From an uncultured Clostridia bacterium (lineage in GTDB: Bacteria; Bacillota; Clostridia; TANB77; CAG-508), in NCBI GenBank assembly GCA_944392805.1, contig CALXXZ010000002.1, positions 105,637-169,636 of the forward strand: DNA of 64,000 nucleotides, in the 5' to 3' direction. Position 1 is the stretch's first letter; every line of letters begins with the position of its first letter. Below the pieces are notes generated by a model. That model was not told the origin of the DNA. It did not search any database and was given only the letters and a program-made list of their open reading frames with translations. Made by a program: the position numbers and the translations under genes. Below, piece after piece: positions 42,997-52,460 of this stretch.

Positions 42997-43272
42997 TTAT
43001 CCGTTTACTAAATCTTTTAATGCTTTACCAGCTTTGAATACTGGAGCTTTAGATGCAGGTATTTTTATTTCTTCTTTTGTTTGAGGATTTCTACCTTTTC
43101 TAGCAGCTCTTTTTCTTACTTCGAAAGAACCAAATCCAACTAATTGAACTTTGTCTCCTCCTTTTAATGCTTCTGATACAACTTCTGCGAATGCATTAAC
43201 TGCTGCTTCTGTAGCTTTTTTAGATTCTCCTGTTTTTGCAGCAATAGCTGCTACTAATTCAGCTTTGTTCAT
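42997..43272 (-). CDS. hup: HU family DNA-binding protein
   Basis: 91 residues, standard length. [28 protein letters not shown] and the DNA-binding arm signature [24 protein letters not shown] (landmark GRNPQT) are complete. It bends and compacts DNA as a homodimer. AGGAGGTAAT precedes the ATG. A single-gene unit with its own terminator. Confidence 0.98.
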   Translation of the reverse strand: MNKAELVAAIAAKTGESKKATEAAVNAFAEVVSEALKGGDKVQLVGFGSFEVRKRAARKGRNPQTKEEIKIPASKAPVFKAGKALKDLVNG

Positions 43273-43385
43273 TATACATTACCTCCTATTTTATTTTGTG
43301 ATATGTACTAAATATTGCATTACTGCAGTATCCGTACTTCTATTTTATCTTATTCTCCAAAATTTTTTAAAATCCCTCTATTTTT

Positions 43386-44996
43386 TTAATATATTTTTAA
43401 TTTTTGTAAAATTTTATAGATTTTTTCTCCTTTAGGTAACATAAGTATATCTTCTTTGTTATATATTTTTAATACTACTACTGATAATATATAAACTATT
43501 ACAGCAAATAATATTGATATTATTGTTGCCTTATTTCCAAGATTTATTCCATTTAATACTAAAAATAATGTATATGAACATATTCCCATTATTCCTGTTG
43601 CTAATGCTGGTTTTAATACAAATTTTCTAAATGGCAAATCTAATTTAACATATCTTTTTAAAACATTAAATACTATTACAAATGCAATCGCTTGACAAGC
43701 AACTGAACCAATTGCAGCTCCATAAACATTTAATTCTGGTATTGGTAATAATACTAAATTTAATATAAGTTTTACTAAAACACCTATTCCTAATGCAATT
43801 GCTGGTACCATCACTTTTCCAAATCCTTGTAATGCTCCATTTATTGTTTGATCTAATATAGAAAATATTACTGATACAGAAACTATCTGTAGTAACAATG
43901 CTCCATCATTTGCATTTGGATATAATAAGTTTAATATTGGTTGTGCAAATATTATCATTCCTACAACACAAGGTAATCCAATTAGCATTGAAGTTAATAA
44001 TGAAAATGATGTTCTTTTAGTAGCTGTTTGTTTGTCATTTTTTGCTCTTGCGGCTGATATTGCAGGTACTAATGCTGTTGCAAATGCTATATTTATTGCA
44101 AGTGGCAAATTTGTTAATGTGTCTACTTTTCCACTCAATTGTCCATATAGCTTTGTCGCTACATCTGCTGACATATATGTGCTTAATATTCTTTTTACTG
44201 TAAATGAGTCTATATTTTTATTAAATGATGTCATTATTGAACTTAATGTTAACGGAATTGATACCATTAATATTCTTTTTATTATTGTTTTTACATTTTC
44301 ATATTTGTAATTTACAGTTTGCTCAATTTCTCTGCCAATTTCTTTTCTTTTTAATCTATAATACATAAATAAATATGCAAAACTTGAGAATGTTGCTAAT
44401 GTTGTTGCCACATTTGCTCCTGCAGCCATCATTTCTGTTGATGTTGAAGTTACATGTGCTACAATTTCTACAATTACTATTGTTAATACTGTTTTAAATA
44501 TTTGTTCTAATGTTTGTGCTCTTGCAGTTGTTTTTAATGTTCTTCTTCCATTAAAATATCCTCTCATTACTGATGATATTGATACAAAAAATATTGCCGG
44601 TGATAATGCTACTAATGTTAGTTCTGCTTCTGGTATTTGAATCCAATCATATGCTAAAGTATGTGCTCCAAAAAATAATAGCATTGTACCTACAGCACCT
44701 ATTACTCCAAATGTTGCAAGTGCTACTTTAAATATCCTATTTGCTCCTCTATTATCTCCTATTGCTAGTCTTTCTGATACTAATTTTGAAATTGCATTTG
44801 GTACTCCTATTGATGATATTGTAAGTAATAATGCATATATTTGATATCCACTTGCATATATTGCATTTCCAGCATCACCAAATCCTTCCCTATTTGTTAA
44901 ATATAATGTATATATTAATCCCAATACTTTTATAAGTATTTGTGAGAACATTATTGTAACTACACCTTGCATGAAACTTTCTTTTTTGACTGCCAT
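43386..44996 (-). CDS. MOP-superfamily flippase, SpoVB-like
   Basis: 536 residues with about 14 membrane segments, full length for the SpoVB/YtgP branch. Landmarks are MQGVVTIMFSQILIKVLGLIYTLYLTNREGFGDAGNAIYASGYQ (IKVLGLIYTLYL and GDAGNAIY), VPNAISKLVSERLA and GYFNGRRTLKTTARAQTLEQ. It probably moves lipid-linked precursors such as lipid II across the membrane. ATG 44996 follows AGGAGG. It differs from the shorter paralogue at 2436-3749. Confidence 0.88.
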   Translation of the reverse strand: MAVKKESFMQGVVTIMFSQILIKVLGLIYTLYLTNREGFGDAGNAIYASGYQIYALLLTISSIGVPNAISKLVSERLAIGDNRGANRIFKVALATFGVIGAVGTMLLFFGAHTLAYDWIQIPEAELTLVALSPAIFFVSISSVMRGYFNGRRTLKTTARAQTLEQIFKTVLTIVIVEIVAHVTSTSTEMMAAGANVATTLATFSSFAYLFMYYRLKRKEIGREIEQTVNYKYENVKTIIKRILMVSIPLTLSSIMTSFNKNIDSFTVKRILSTYMSADVATKLYGQLSGKVDTLTNLPLAINIAFATALVPAISAARAKNDKQTATKRTSFSLLTSMLIGLPCVVGMIIFAQPILNLLYPNANDGALLLQIVSVSVIFSILDQTINGALQGFGKVMVPAIALGIGVLVKLILNLVLLPIPELNVYGAAIGSVACQAIAFVIVFNVLKRYVKLDLPFRKFVLKPALATGIMGICSYTLFLVLNGINLGNKATIISILFAVIVYILSVVVLKIYNKEDILMLPKGEKIYKILQKLKIY

Positions 44997-45082
44997 GATT
45001 CCTCCTATTATAAATTCTATGACTTTTTTATGCTAATTATATATATATTGCCAAAATTTATCAAGAACTTTTGATAAATTTA

Positions 45083-45111
45083 TTGACAAATTCACTTTTT
45101 TGTAATAAAAT
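45083..45111 (+). promoter_or_regulatory. Promoter of rplM-rpsI
   Basis: TTGACA (45083-45088), a 17-base spacer and TAAAAT (45106-45111). The start codon is 113 bases downstream, which leaves a leader of about 105 bases. Confidence 0.88.
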
Positions 45112-45134
45112 TATTGGGTATTATTAAGAAATAT

Positions 45135-45184
45135 GATTTAAATATGAAACTTCTCCCCGGTGGTTTTAGATTTAAATTTCATAT
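45135..45184 (+). promoter_or_regulatory. Structured leader of rplM (candidate L13 autoregulatory leader)
   Basis: ATATGAAA (45142-45149) pairs with TTTCATAT (45177-45184). The enclosed region carries the only GC-rich patch of the leader (CTCCCCGGTGG). Firmicutes rplM operons have an L13-binding leader at this position; whether this one belongs to that class needs a covariance search. Confidence 0.55.
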
Positions 45185-45223
45185 ATAAAATTTAATTTTA
45201 AAAATAGGAGGGTAAATATTACC

Positions 45224-45658
45224 ATGAATAACGTAACATATAGTGCAAAAAAAGCAGAAATTGAAAGAAAATGGTATATAATTGATGCAGCTAACAAACC
45301 ACTTGGTAGAGTTGCTACAGAAGCTGCTAGATTATTAAGAGGAAAACATAAACCAACTTTCACACCAAATATCGATACAGGTGATAATGTTGTTATAATC
45401 AACTGTAAAGATGTTGTATTAACAGGAAATAAAATCAATTCAAAAATTTACAGACATCATTCAGGATATATTGGAGGAATGAAAGAAACTCCAGCAAGTG
45501 TAATGATGGCAAAAAATCCAGAAAAAGCTATGACATTAGCTGTTAAAGGAATGTTACCACATAATTCTTTAGGAAGAAAAATGGCAACAAAATTAAGAGT
45601 TTTCGCTGGAAGTGAACACAATCTTCAAGCACAAAAACCAGAAATATGGAATTTTTAA
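45224..45658 (+). CDS. rplM: Ribosomal protein L13
   Basis: 144 residues, full length. [56 protein letters not shown] and [11 protein letters not shown] are the family blocks. It is an early-assembly 50S protein and is followed by rpsI 15 bases later, the universal pair. AGGAGG lies 11 bases before the ATG. Confidence 0.98.
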   Translation: MNNVTYSAKKAEIERKWYIIDAANKPLGRVATEAARLLRGKHKPTFTPNIDTGDNVVIINCKDVVLTGNKINSKIYRHHSGYIGGMKETPASVMMAKNPEKAMTLAVKGMLPHNSLGRKMATKLRVFAGSEHNLQAQKPEIWNF

Positions 45659-45673
45659 TAAGGAGGAACTATA

Positions 45674-46075
45674 ATGGCTAAGGCAAATAAAATAGTATAT
45701 ATGGGTACAGGTAGAAGAAAAAGCTCTATTGCTAGAGTTAGATTAGTTGAAGGAACTGGAAAAATAACTATTAATGGAAAAGATATAGAAGAATTTTTCG
45801 ATTTAGAAACATTAAAAGTTATCGTTAGACAACCTTTAACTGTTACAAATACATTAGCTAAATATGATGTAATTTGTTCAGTTTATGGTGGTGGAGTTTC
45901 TGGTCAAGCTGGAGCTATCAGACATGGTATAGCTAGAGCTTTAAATGAAGCTAATTCAGAATATAGACCTGCTCTTAAATCTAATGGATTCTTAACTAGA
46001 GATCCTAGAATGAAAGAAAGAAAAAAATACGGTCTTAAAAAAGCTAGAAAAGCACCACAATTCTCAAAGAGATAG
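45674..46075 (+). CDS. rpsI: Ribosomal protein S9
   Basis: 133 residues. [20 protein letters not shown] opens the domain; [19 protein letters not shown] and the C-terminal [25 protein letters not shown] (landmark [12 protein letters not shown]) reach the decoding centre. It is co-transcribed with rplM and ends in a strong terminator. Confidence 0.98.
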   Translation: MAKANKIVYMGTGRRKSSIARVRLVEGTGKITINGKDIEEFFDLETLKVIVRQPLTVTNTLAKYDVICSVYGGGVSGQAGAIRHGIARALNEANSEYRPALKSNGFLTRDPRMKERKKYGLKKARKAPQFSKR

Positions 46076-46083
46076 AATTTATC

Positions 46084-46117
46084 AAAACTCGGAAGTAAAA
46101 ACTTCCGAGTTTTTTAA
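46084..46117 (+). terminator. Terminator of rplM-rpsI
   Basis: AAACTCGGAAGT (46085-46096) and ACTTCCGAGTTT (46101-46112) form a perfect stem around AAAA, followed by TTTAATT. It also ends just before the convergent yunB stop. Confidence 0.95.
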
Positions 46118-46822
46118 TTATTCTAACACGTTCAATGTGTCTTCTGTGTTAATACCATTCAAATTATAATATGAATCAGGAATATCTCCAAGAATAACAT
46201 GTTCTGCAATTATAACTTGGTTTGTAATCTCTCTTTCAAAGTTTTTAATTGGTGTTAAAATCTTCATTTTACATGTAACAACAGCATAAATTCTATGAAG
46301 AGTTTGATTAATCCCTTGTTCTATAAATTCACTTTTCATATCAGTATCTATATTTCCCATTATTGCAACTTGAATTGGTATATTAGGACCTAATCCTGCT
46401 AAAATATAATTTCCTGCTAAGCTACCAAGTGGAATATCTACAGTAGTTCTTTCTAAATTGTTAAATTCATTTTGTATATTTTCTGCTAAATCTGATAGCA
46501 TATTATTTATTGGAACAACATTAGCTTTAATAATAACAATATCACCATTATCATCTTTTTCTATAGAATATAATTGTTCATATTGATAGTTATTCATAAC
46601 AATTGTTGATTGCTGGTTTGTGATAATAGTTGCTATAGATTTAGCACTTTCTTCACACATTGTTTCAAAGACTGGTTCAATATAATTTAAAATAAGTTTA
46701 ATAATTATAATAATTACCATTATAATTACACAAATTTTAAAAGCTTTACTTTTTGGTCTAAACTGTGGTTTCTTAAAAAAAGGCTTTATCAAAAATCTTT
46801 TTCTTGAATAAATCTTATACAT
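46118..46822 (-). CDS. yunB: Sporulation protein YunB
   Basis: 234 residues. A basic N-terminus and one membrane segment (about 29-47) precede the family domain: ESAKSIATIITNQQ, TVDIPLGSLAGNYILAGLGPNIPIQV (landmarks PLGSLAGNY and GPNIPIQV) and FEREITNQVIIAEHVILGDIPDSYYN (landmark GDIPDSYYN). YunB is sigma-E-dependent in B. subtilis and needed for proper spore formation. Its start overlaps the SPOCS/LysM gene by 8 bases. Confidence 0.93.
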   Translation of the reverse strand: MYKIYSRKRFLIKPFFKKPQFRPKSKAFKICVIIMVIIIIIKLILNYIEPVFETMCEESAKSIATIITNQQSTIVMNNYQYEQLYSIEKDDNGDIVIIKANVVPINNMLSDLAENIQNEFNNLERTTVDIPLGSLAGNYILAGLGPNIPIQVAIMGNIDTDMKSEFIEQGINQTLHRIYAVVTCKMKILTPIKNFEREITNQVIIAEHVILGDIPDSYYNLNGINTEDTLNVLE

Positions 46823-48380
46823 TTTGAGAAATTGTTATTGGCTCTTTTGCTCTTTTTAATACAAATTTAGGTATATATATCTTTTCTCCTACATTTATTT
46901 TATCTGGTCTTTCGATTCCATTTACTCTTACTATATCATCAACTGTACTTCCAAATCTTTTAGCAATTTTCCATAAAGTATCTCCACTTTTTACTACATA
47001 TATTATTACACTATAATCTTCTTGGTCTTCCTCTTCTTCCATTGTTACGTTGCTGATTACAGGAATTGCTGAATTTCTATATATATTAGTTTCAAAACTC
47101 AAATCTACATTTACACTTACTACTCCTGATTGATTAATAAATTCTTGTGAATTTATTTCAATTTGAGTATCAATTTTGCAATTTTCCATATTTGTAATAT
47201 CATCTATTGATTGTTCAAATGCAATACTTACTTTTTTTGTATTTATTCCTACTGATGAATTATCTGTAAATATAAAGTTTAATTCCAATTCTCCTTCATA
47301 CATAATTCTTCCATTTAATCTATTTTCTTTGTTTATAATTGGATTAATTTCTACATCAACAATATTTCCATTTTCTAATTCTGGAACATTTACTTTTTCT
47401 CTTATATTACAAATATTTTTCTTACATTGCTTATTAGTAATAGTATTAACCATATTTTTTTCAAATTCCATTCTTTCGCATGGACAATACATATCTTGTA
47501 ATATTTTGATTTCTTTTTCTTCATAAGTCATACATGATATTTCTACTTCAATTTCAATATATACTGAATGTTCTTCTACAGTATTTGGTTTTATTATCAT
47601 ATTTTTAACCATATATGAAGTTTCACATATATTTTCTTCTTTTACATTTTGTATATCTATAAATCCTACTAATGGTACTCTTGCTTGAGTATTACAAATT
47701 CTACCATCTTCTGTCAAATATACCATTTTGATTTCTACTTCTGATTTAGCTAAAACTTTATTATAACTAATTTTTATATCTTTATCTACTAAAGCTGTTT
47801 TTACTTGTAAAATTTCTACTAGATTATCTGTATTTGGTATTGATATATTTTCTTTTACAAATGATTTTGTACTTCCATCTCCTAATAATGAATTTATTTT
47901 CATGTTCTGATTTAGTGTTTGTATATTATCATCATTTAAATTTGTTATAATATCTATAGTTTCTTTTGAATATACTTTCATATTTATCTCAATAGTCCCT
48001 TTTATTCCTATTTTTCTGCCATTAAGTACTTTACATTCTATCATTTTAATTGATGTACTTAATTCCACATTCATCCCAGTTAACAATTCTGGTACATTAA
48101 TTGTTTCAGAAAAATCTAGTCCTGTATTTAATCCTCTTACATTATCATTACTTCCATCAGCTAAATACATAATATATGTTAATATATTTCCATCTATTCT
48201 TAATTTGCCATCCATAACTTCTTTTTTATATATGCATACATTCCCACTCGTACTTATTGTATTTAATATGTCTGGCTTTGAATCAGGTACAATCATATCT
48301 CCTTGTACATCAATTAATTCTTTTTTTTCACATACAACTTTATTTACATTTAAAGCTTCTTTTGTTATATTTATATCCAT
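46815..48380 (-). CDS. SPOCS (DUF3794) and LysM domain sporulation protein
   Basis: 521 residues from ATG 48380, which follows AGGAGG. Residues about 30-420 contain several DUF3794/SPOCS beta domains (VPDSKPDILNTISTSGNV is the first landmark). The last 55 residues are a LysM motif (VVKSGDTLWKIAKRFG, NVGEKIYIPK). The architecture matches clostridial spore coat/cortex proteins related to SafA and the SpoVID N-terminus. It probably sits in the spore envelope. Its ribosome site lies within a long hairpin. Confidence 0.92.
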   Translation of the reverse strand: MDINITKEALNVNKVVCEKKELIDVQGDMIVPDSKPDILNTISTSGNVCIYKKEVMDGKLRIDGNILTYIMYLADGSNDNVRGLNTGLDFSETINVPELLTGMNVELSTSIKMIECKVLNGRKIGIKGTIEINMKVYSKETIDIITNLNDDNIQTLNQNMKINSLLGDGSTKSFVKENISIPNTDNLVEILQVKTALVDKDIKISYNKVLAKSEVEIKMVYLTEDGRICNTQARVPLVGFIDIQNVKEENICETSYMVKNMIIKPNTVEEHSVYIEIEVEISCMTYEEKEIKILQDMYCPCERMEFEKNMVNTITNKQCKKNICNIREKVNVPELENGNIVDVEINPIINKENRLNGRIMYEGELELNFIFTDNSSVGINTKKVSIAFEQSIDDITNMENCKIDTQIEINSQEFINQSGVVSVNVDLSFETNIYRNSAIPVISNVTMEEEEDQEDYSVIIYVVKSGDTLWKIAKRFGSTVDDIVRVNGIERPDKINVGEKIYIPKFVLKRAKEPITISQNV

Positions 48381-48431
48381 CAAAAAAACCTCCTCTACAT
48401 TTTTGTTTATTAATGTATATGGGGGTTTTTT
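48381..48431 (-). promoter_or_regulatory. Leader hairpin containing the SPOCS/LysM ribosome site
   Basis: On the minus strand AAAAAACCCCC (48431-48421) can pair with GGAGGTTTTTT (48393-48383) with one C-A mismatch, and TACATT/AATGTA pairs inside. The 3' arm is the AGGAGG ribosome site plus a U-run, so the structure could end the upstream DUF4097 transcript or mask translation. Confidence 0.6.
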
Positions 48432-48439
48432 CAATTTTA

Positions 48440-49258
48440 TTACATTTTTATTTTTATATTTCCAATTCCACCTTCTACAGAAATTCTATTTTCTCCTGTA
48501 CCAGTAGTAGATTCGTTTGATACTGATTCTTCATTTATTTTTATATCTCCTATACCTTTTTCAGCTCTTATTGTATATAAATCTTTTCCGCCTTCTAAAT
48601 TTAGAATTACTTCACCTATTCCACAATTTACTTGTGAATTTCCTTTTATGTAGCCTGTAAATTCTAATTTTCCAACTCTTGCATCTAAATCAGTGTTTGT
48701 TAATTCTGAATCAGAAATTTTCACTTGACCTGCTCCACATTCTATATCAGTTTTTTCTGATTTCATATTTTTGATTTCTACGCTTCCAGCACCAAAATCA
48801 AAATTTGCATCTTTTACATCCAATTTTTCTATATTTAGTCTTCCTGCTCCAATATCTAAATTGATTTTTTCCAATTTTGTATTTTCTGGAATATATATTG
48901 TTATACTACTTTCATTTTTATATGTAAATTTCTTTGAATCTTTTATTATTAGCTTTCCATCTTTGTTTTCTATTTTAGTTGTTTCTGGCACTTGAAATGT
49001 TTCTACTTTGAATTCTTGACCTTCTGTTTTTATATTCAAATTTGTAGCAAATATTTCTACTTCTAGTTTTGAAAACTCAGAAAATACTTGTTCTTCATCT
49101 ACTCTTTCAATAGTCGTTTGTTCTGTAATCATTTGCACTCCATATATTCCTGTAAAAATTGCTCCTATTACTCCAACTATAATACTTATAATTGTTATTG
49201 CCAAATATATACCAAATGCTATTGCAACATATTTTATTATTTTTTGAAATTCTTTCAT
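48440..49258 (-). CDS. DUF4097 beta-helix envelope protein
   Basis: 272 residues. An N-terminal membrane segment (about 10-38) is followed by a repetitive beta-strand domain with steps such as INLDIGAGRLNIEKL, FDFGAGSVEIKNM and IECGAGQVKIS, the DUF4097 pattern. No catalytic residues are visible. It lies 13 bases after the LiaF-like gene. In related bacteria such pairs belong to envelope-stress modules, so a damping or sensing role is likely but inferred. Confidence 0.85.
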   Translation of the reverse strand: MKEFQKIIKYVAIAFGIYLAITIISIIVGVIGAIFTGIYGVQMITEQTTIERVDEEQVFSEFSKLEVEIFATNLNIKTEGQEFKVETFQVPETTKIENKDGKLIIKDSKKFTYKNESSITIYIPENTKLEKINLDIGAGRLNIEKLDVKDANFDFGAGSVEIKNMKSEKTDIECGAGQVKISDSELTNTDLDARVGKLEFTGYIKGNSQVNCGIGEVILNLEGGKDLYTIRAEKGIGDIKINEESVSNESTTGTGENRISVEGGIGNIKIKM

Positions 49259-49271
49259 ATTAATTTCCTCT

Positions 49272-49946
49272 CTATCTTATTTCAGTTCCACCAAATAAAT
49301 TAAATGCTTTTACATATATTGTTGGAGCATTTTCTTTATTTTCTGTCATTTTATTGTCTGTTCCTCCAAATATTGAACTTGATTTTACTTTTACATTTAC
49401 ATTGTTTGGAACTAAAATATCAACTCCTCCAAATACTGCAGTTGAATTTATTACTATATCTTCTTCAATTACTGCATCTTTTAAGTTTATATCTATTCCT
49501 CCAAATATTGCATTTAAACTTGCACCTTTAAATTCACTTCCTGTAAAAGTTAATTCTTCTCCTGAAAATGTTGCATAATATTCTGTTTTTCCTTCTTTAT
49601 TTAGTTCTTTTATTTTATCATTTATTTTTGAGCCTACTACATCTTTAAATATTATTGATAATCCTATTATTACTAATATTGTTGGTAATGCTAATTTCCA
49701 TATTGTACTAAAATTTATTATTCCTTGTGCTGATAGTAATAATACTATACCTATTAATAGCCATATATAATTTCCTACTTTATAACTTTCTTTTATTACT
49801 CCTATTAAACTTGGAATTATTATAAATAATGTCCACCATCCTCTAAAAAATATGTTGATATCTGTTATTCCCATTGCATTTAATCCAAATATCAAACCAA
49901 CTATTATAAATAATATTCCCCAAATTAAACTTCCTATCTTTTTCAT
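49272..49946 (-). CDS. LiaF-like membrane protein
   Basis: 224 residues. Four membrane segments in the first 100 residues (landmarks GILFIIVGLIFGLNAMG and WWTLFIIIPSLIG, the DUF5668 pattern) are followed by a LiaF-like C-terminal domain of repeated FGG steps (AIFGGIDINL, AVFGGVDILV, SIFGGTDNK, NLFGGTEIR). LiaF inhibits the LiaRS envelope-stress system in Bacillus; no LiaRS genes are adjacent here. It heads a pair with the DUF4097 gene. Confidence 0.87.
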   Translation of the reverse strand: MKKIGSLIWGILFIIVGLIFGLNAMGITDINIFFRGWWTLFIIIPSLIGVIKESYKVGNYIWLLIGIVLLLSAQGIINFSTIWKLALPTILVIIGLSIIFKDVVGSKINDKIKELNKEGKTEYYATFSGEELTFTGSEFKGASLNAIFGGIDINLKDAVIEEDIVINSTAVFGGVDILVPNNVNVKVKSSSIFGGTDNKMTENKENAPTIYVKAFNLFGGTEIR

Positions 49947-49971
49947 ATAAACCTCTTTCTTATTATTTGAG

Positions 49972-50058
49972 ACTTATATATTAATATCGAATAAAGCAAA
50001 GACCCCCGACGAAGACCATAGCTATGTTTTTGCTTATGAGATATTAATATATAAAGTT
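49972..50058. repeat. MITE-like palindromic element, copy 2
   Basis: Arms 49974-49988 and 50040-50054 are a perfect 15-bp inverted repeat. The centre holds GACCCCCGACGAAGACC and TATGTTTTTGCTTATG, aligning with about 44 of 52 bases of the centre of the 3791-3890 element in reverse orientation; the AT-rich arms also align. It fills the gap between LiaF-like and ABC genes. Confidence 0.8.
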
Positions 50059-50065
50059 TTAAATA

Positions 50066-51316
50066 TTAAACATTCTTATTTTTATACATATTAAGCATTT
50101 CTTTTAAGCTTGTTCTACTTCCAGTATTTAATATTGCTTGTGAATATATCTTTATAGAAATATGTGCAACAACAACTATTGTTATTACCAATAATCCTAA
50201 AGATATTAAAACATCTTGTATTGAAGTAATTCCCATCATAACTCTAAAAGGCATGCAGAATGGTGATGAAATTGGTAACATCGCAGCAAATTGATTTAAA
50301 TCACTTGTTGGGTTCATCATTGTAAAATATGCTAAATAAAATCCTATAACAGCTATGATTGCAATTGGTCCATTTGCTGATTGTACATCTTCTGGTTTGC
50401 TAACTGTAGAACCTGTTAATGCATATAATAATGCATATACCGCATAACCTAGAAGGAAATATAATATTGTTACTACACCTAAATATGGTGTTATATTACT
50501 GAAATCTATTATTCCATCTAACATTCCTTCGTCTAAGAATAATGCATTTGAAATTAATGCTGTTGCTACTATTACAGCAATTTGTAATAGTCCTACAATT
50601 CCTATTCCTATAGTTTTTCCAAGTACTATTGTTCTTGGTGTTGTTGATGTCACTAATGTTTCTATTATTTTTGAAGTTTTTTCTGTTGTTATTGAACTTG
50701 ATACTTGATATGCACAGAAGTATATTGCAAAAAATAATGCCATTGACATTAACATCATTGCAAATTGATTTCCTTGTACTTCATCTTCTGAAGTCTGTTT
50801 CATTTCAAAACTGAAATTTGGTGTTAAGCTTTGTATTTGTTCTGCTGTTAAACCTAATTTTGATATTTGCAAATTACTATATACTGCAGTTATTGCATTT
50901 ACTAATTGTTCAGGCATTTGTTCTATCATTGCTAGACTCTCTACAATATATTCTAAATTTATTTGGCCATTAACTTTTGTTACTACTACTGCATCATCTA
51001 TTTCATTATTTTCTATTTTTTGTTTTATTTCTTCAAAAGGTACTTCTGTGTTTGAAACTTGCACTTTATATCCTAATTCCATATTATTTATTTGTTCAAG
51101 CGTTCCTTCAAATATATTTTCTGTATCTACTATCAATATATTTGTACTATGTTCTGCTTCTACACCAGAATCTTCTCCTTTTATCAAGTTTAATATATTA
51201 GGTACATTAAATAATAAAACTATTATTCCTAATATTATTAAATTTGATATTATAAATGATTTTCTTTTTACCATATCTTTTATGGTAAATTTTGCAACTA
51301 TAAATAAATCTCTCAT
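50066..51316 (-). CDS. ABC-2 permease (NatB/YhaP-like)
   Basis: 416 residues from ATG 51316, 1 base after the ATPase stop. One membrane segment at the N-terminus (about 23-40), a large external domain (about 45-180) and five further segments. MRDLFIVAKFTIKDMVKRKSF and ITTEKTSKIIETLVTSTTPRTIVLGKTIG (landmarks TEKTSKIIETL and LGKTIG) match the NatB/YhaP sodium-efflux family. The true substrate is unproven. Confidence 0.9.
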   Translation of the reverse strand: MRDLFIVAKFTIKDMVKRKSFIISNLIILGIIVLLFNVPNILNLIKGEDSGVEAEHSTNILIVDTENIFEGTLEQINNMELGYKVQVSNTEVPFEEIKQKIENNEIDDAVVVTKVNGQINLEYIVESLAMIEQMPEQLVNAITAVYSNLQISKLGLTAEQIQSLTPNFSFEMKQTSEDEVQGNQFAMMLMSMALFFAIYFCAYQVSSSITTEKTSKIIETLVTSTTPRTIVLGKTIGIGIVGLLQIAVIVATALISNALFLDEGMLDGIIDFSNITPYLGVVTILYFLLGYAVYALLYALTGSTVSKPEDVQSANGPIAIIAVIGFYLAYFTMMNPTSDLNQFAAMLPISSPFCMPFRVMMGITSIQDVLISLGLLVITIVVVAHISIKIYSQAILNTGSRTSLKEMLNMYKNKNV

Positions 51317-51317
51317 A

Positions 51318-52208
51318 TTACTCACCTACCTTTTCTATGAAAATATCATTTAGACTAGGTTTCTTTAATTCAAATTTATTTATTAAAATTCCTTGTTCTA
51401 CTAATTTTTTCATTAATTGATGTGCTTGGTCTTCGTTTTGTATTGTTATTTCATAATTGTTATCTATATTTTTATCTATTTGCATTCCTGCTTCTTGTAT
51501 TTGATTTGTTATATCTTGTTTTACACTTATTTCTAATTTTTTTGCAGGATATGAATCTTTGATTTCTTTTAAGTTTCCTTTTAATACAGTTTTTCCTCTA
51601 TTTATTATTACAACATCACTACAAAATTCTTCTATTGATGACATCTGATGACTTGACATTATTATGTATTTCCCTTTTTCTACTAATTCTAATATAACAC
51701 CTTTTAATAGTTCTGAGTTTACTGGGTCTAACCCACTAAATGGTTCATCTAATACTATTAATTCAGGATCATGTAATATTGCTGTTATAAATTGTACTTT
51801 TTGTTGATTTCCTTTTGATAATTTTTCTGCTAACATATTTTTGTATTCTTCTACTTTTAGTCTTCCCATCCAGTAATCAATTTCTTTACATGCTTCTTCT
51901 TTTTTTAATCCTTTTAGTTCTGCAAAATATATTAATTGCTCATATATTTTGGTTTTTGGATATATTCCTCTTTCTTCTGGCAAATATCCAAAATTTACGT
52001 TTTTCCTTTCCACAGGCTTTCCATTCCATGTTATTTCTCCAGAGTCTTTTTTTAACATTCCTAACATCATTCTTATTGTGGTTGTTTTTCCTGCTCCATT
52101 TGTTCCAAGCAGTCCAAATACCCCTGGTTTATCCATTTCAAAAGTGATATTATCTACTGCGAGCTTTTCTCCAAAATGTTTGGTTACTTTTTCTACTTTT
52201 AATCCCAT
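51318..52208 (-). CDS. ABC transporter ATP-binding protein (NatA/YhaQ-like)
   Basis: 296 residues. Walker A is GTNGAGKTTT, the signature LSKGNQQKVQ, Walker B ELIVLDEPFSGLD and the switch SSHQM. A C-terminal domain of about 75 residues is typical of the NatA/EcfA-like exporters. It precedes its permease by 1 base. ATG 52208 follows GAGGGAA. Confidence 0.94.
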   Translation of the reverse strand: MGLKVEKVTKHFGEKLAVDNITFEMDKPGVFGLLGTNGAGKTTTIRMMLGMLKKDSGEITWNGKPVERKNVNFGYLPEERGIYPKTKIYEQLIYFAELKGLKKEEACKEIDYWMGRLKVEEYKNMLAEKLSKGNQQKVQFITAILHDPELIVLDEPFSGLDPVNSELLKGVILELVEKGKYIIMSSHQMSSIEEFCSDVVIINRGKTVLKGNLKEIKDSYPAKKLEISVKQDITNQIQEAGMQIDKNIDNNYEITIQNEDQAHQLMKKLVEQGILINKFELKKPSLNDIFIEKVGE

Positions 52209-52276
52209 TTTATTCCCTCTCTTTCTTCTGCCTTATTATAATATTTTTACTAAAAAAAATCAATAACTTTTTATCT

Positions 52277-52448
52277 TTAATTTGATTAATTAAGGATTTA
52301 CGTTTTTCCCTATTGCATTGATTTGACTAAATTTTACACATTATTTTTATATTTTTACTTTGCTCGACAATTATCTATAAATCTCTTGATTTTTTTATAA
52401 ATTAATAGTATACTTTTACTCGAAAAAATCCTTAATTAATCAAATTAA
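52277..52448. repeat. Inverted repeat with perfect 23-bp ends
   Basis: 52277-52299 is the exact reverse complement of 52426-52448; the two are separated by 126 bases of AT-rich DNA without a gene. The right arm is part of a terminator for the 52461-52688 gene. The arrangement resembles a small non-autonomous element, but the ends could also be two related terminators. Confidence 0.65.
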
Positions 52449-52457
52449 GGATTTTTT
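52420..52457 (-). terminator. Terminator of the 52461-52688 gene
   Basis: AAAAAATCCTTAATT (52423-52437) and AATTAAGGATTTTTT (52443-52457) form a perfect 15-bp stem with flanking U/A runs. Confidence 0.9.
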
Positions 52458-52460
52458 CTT

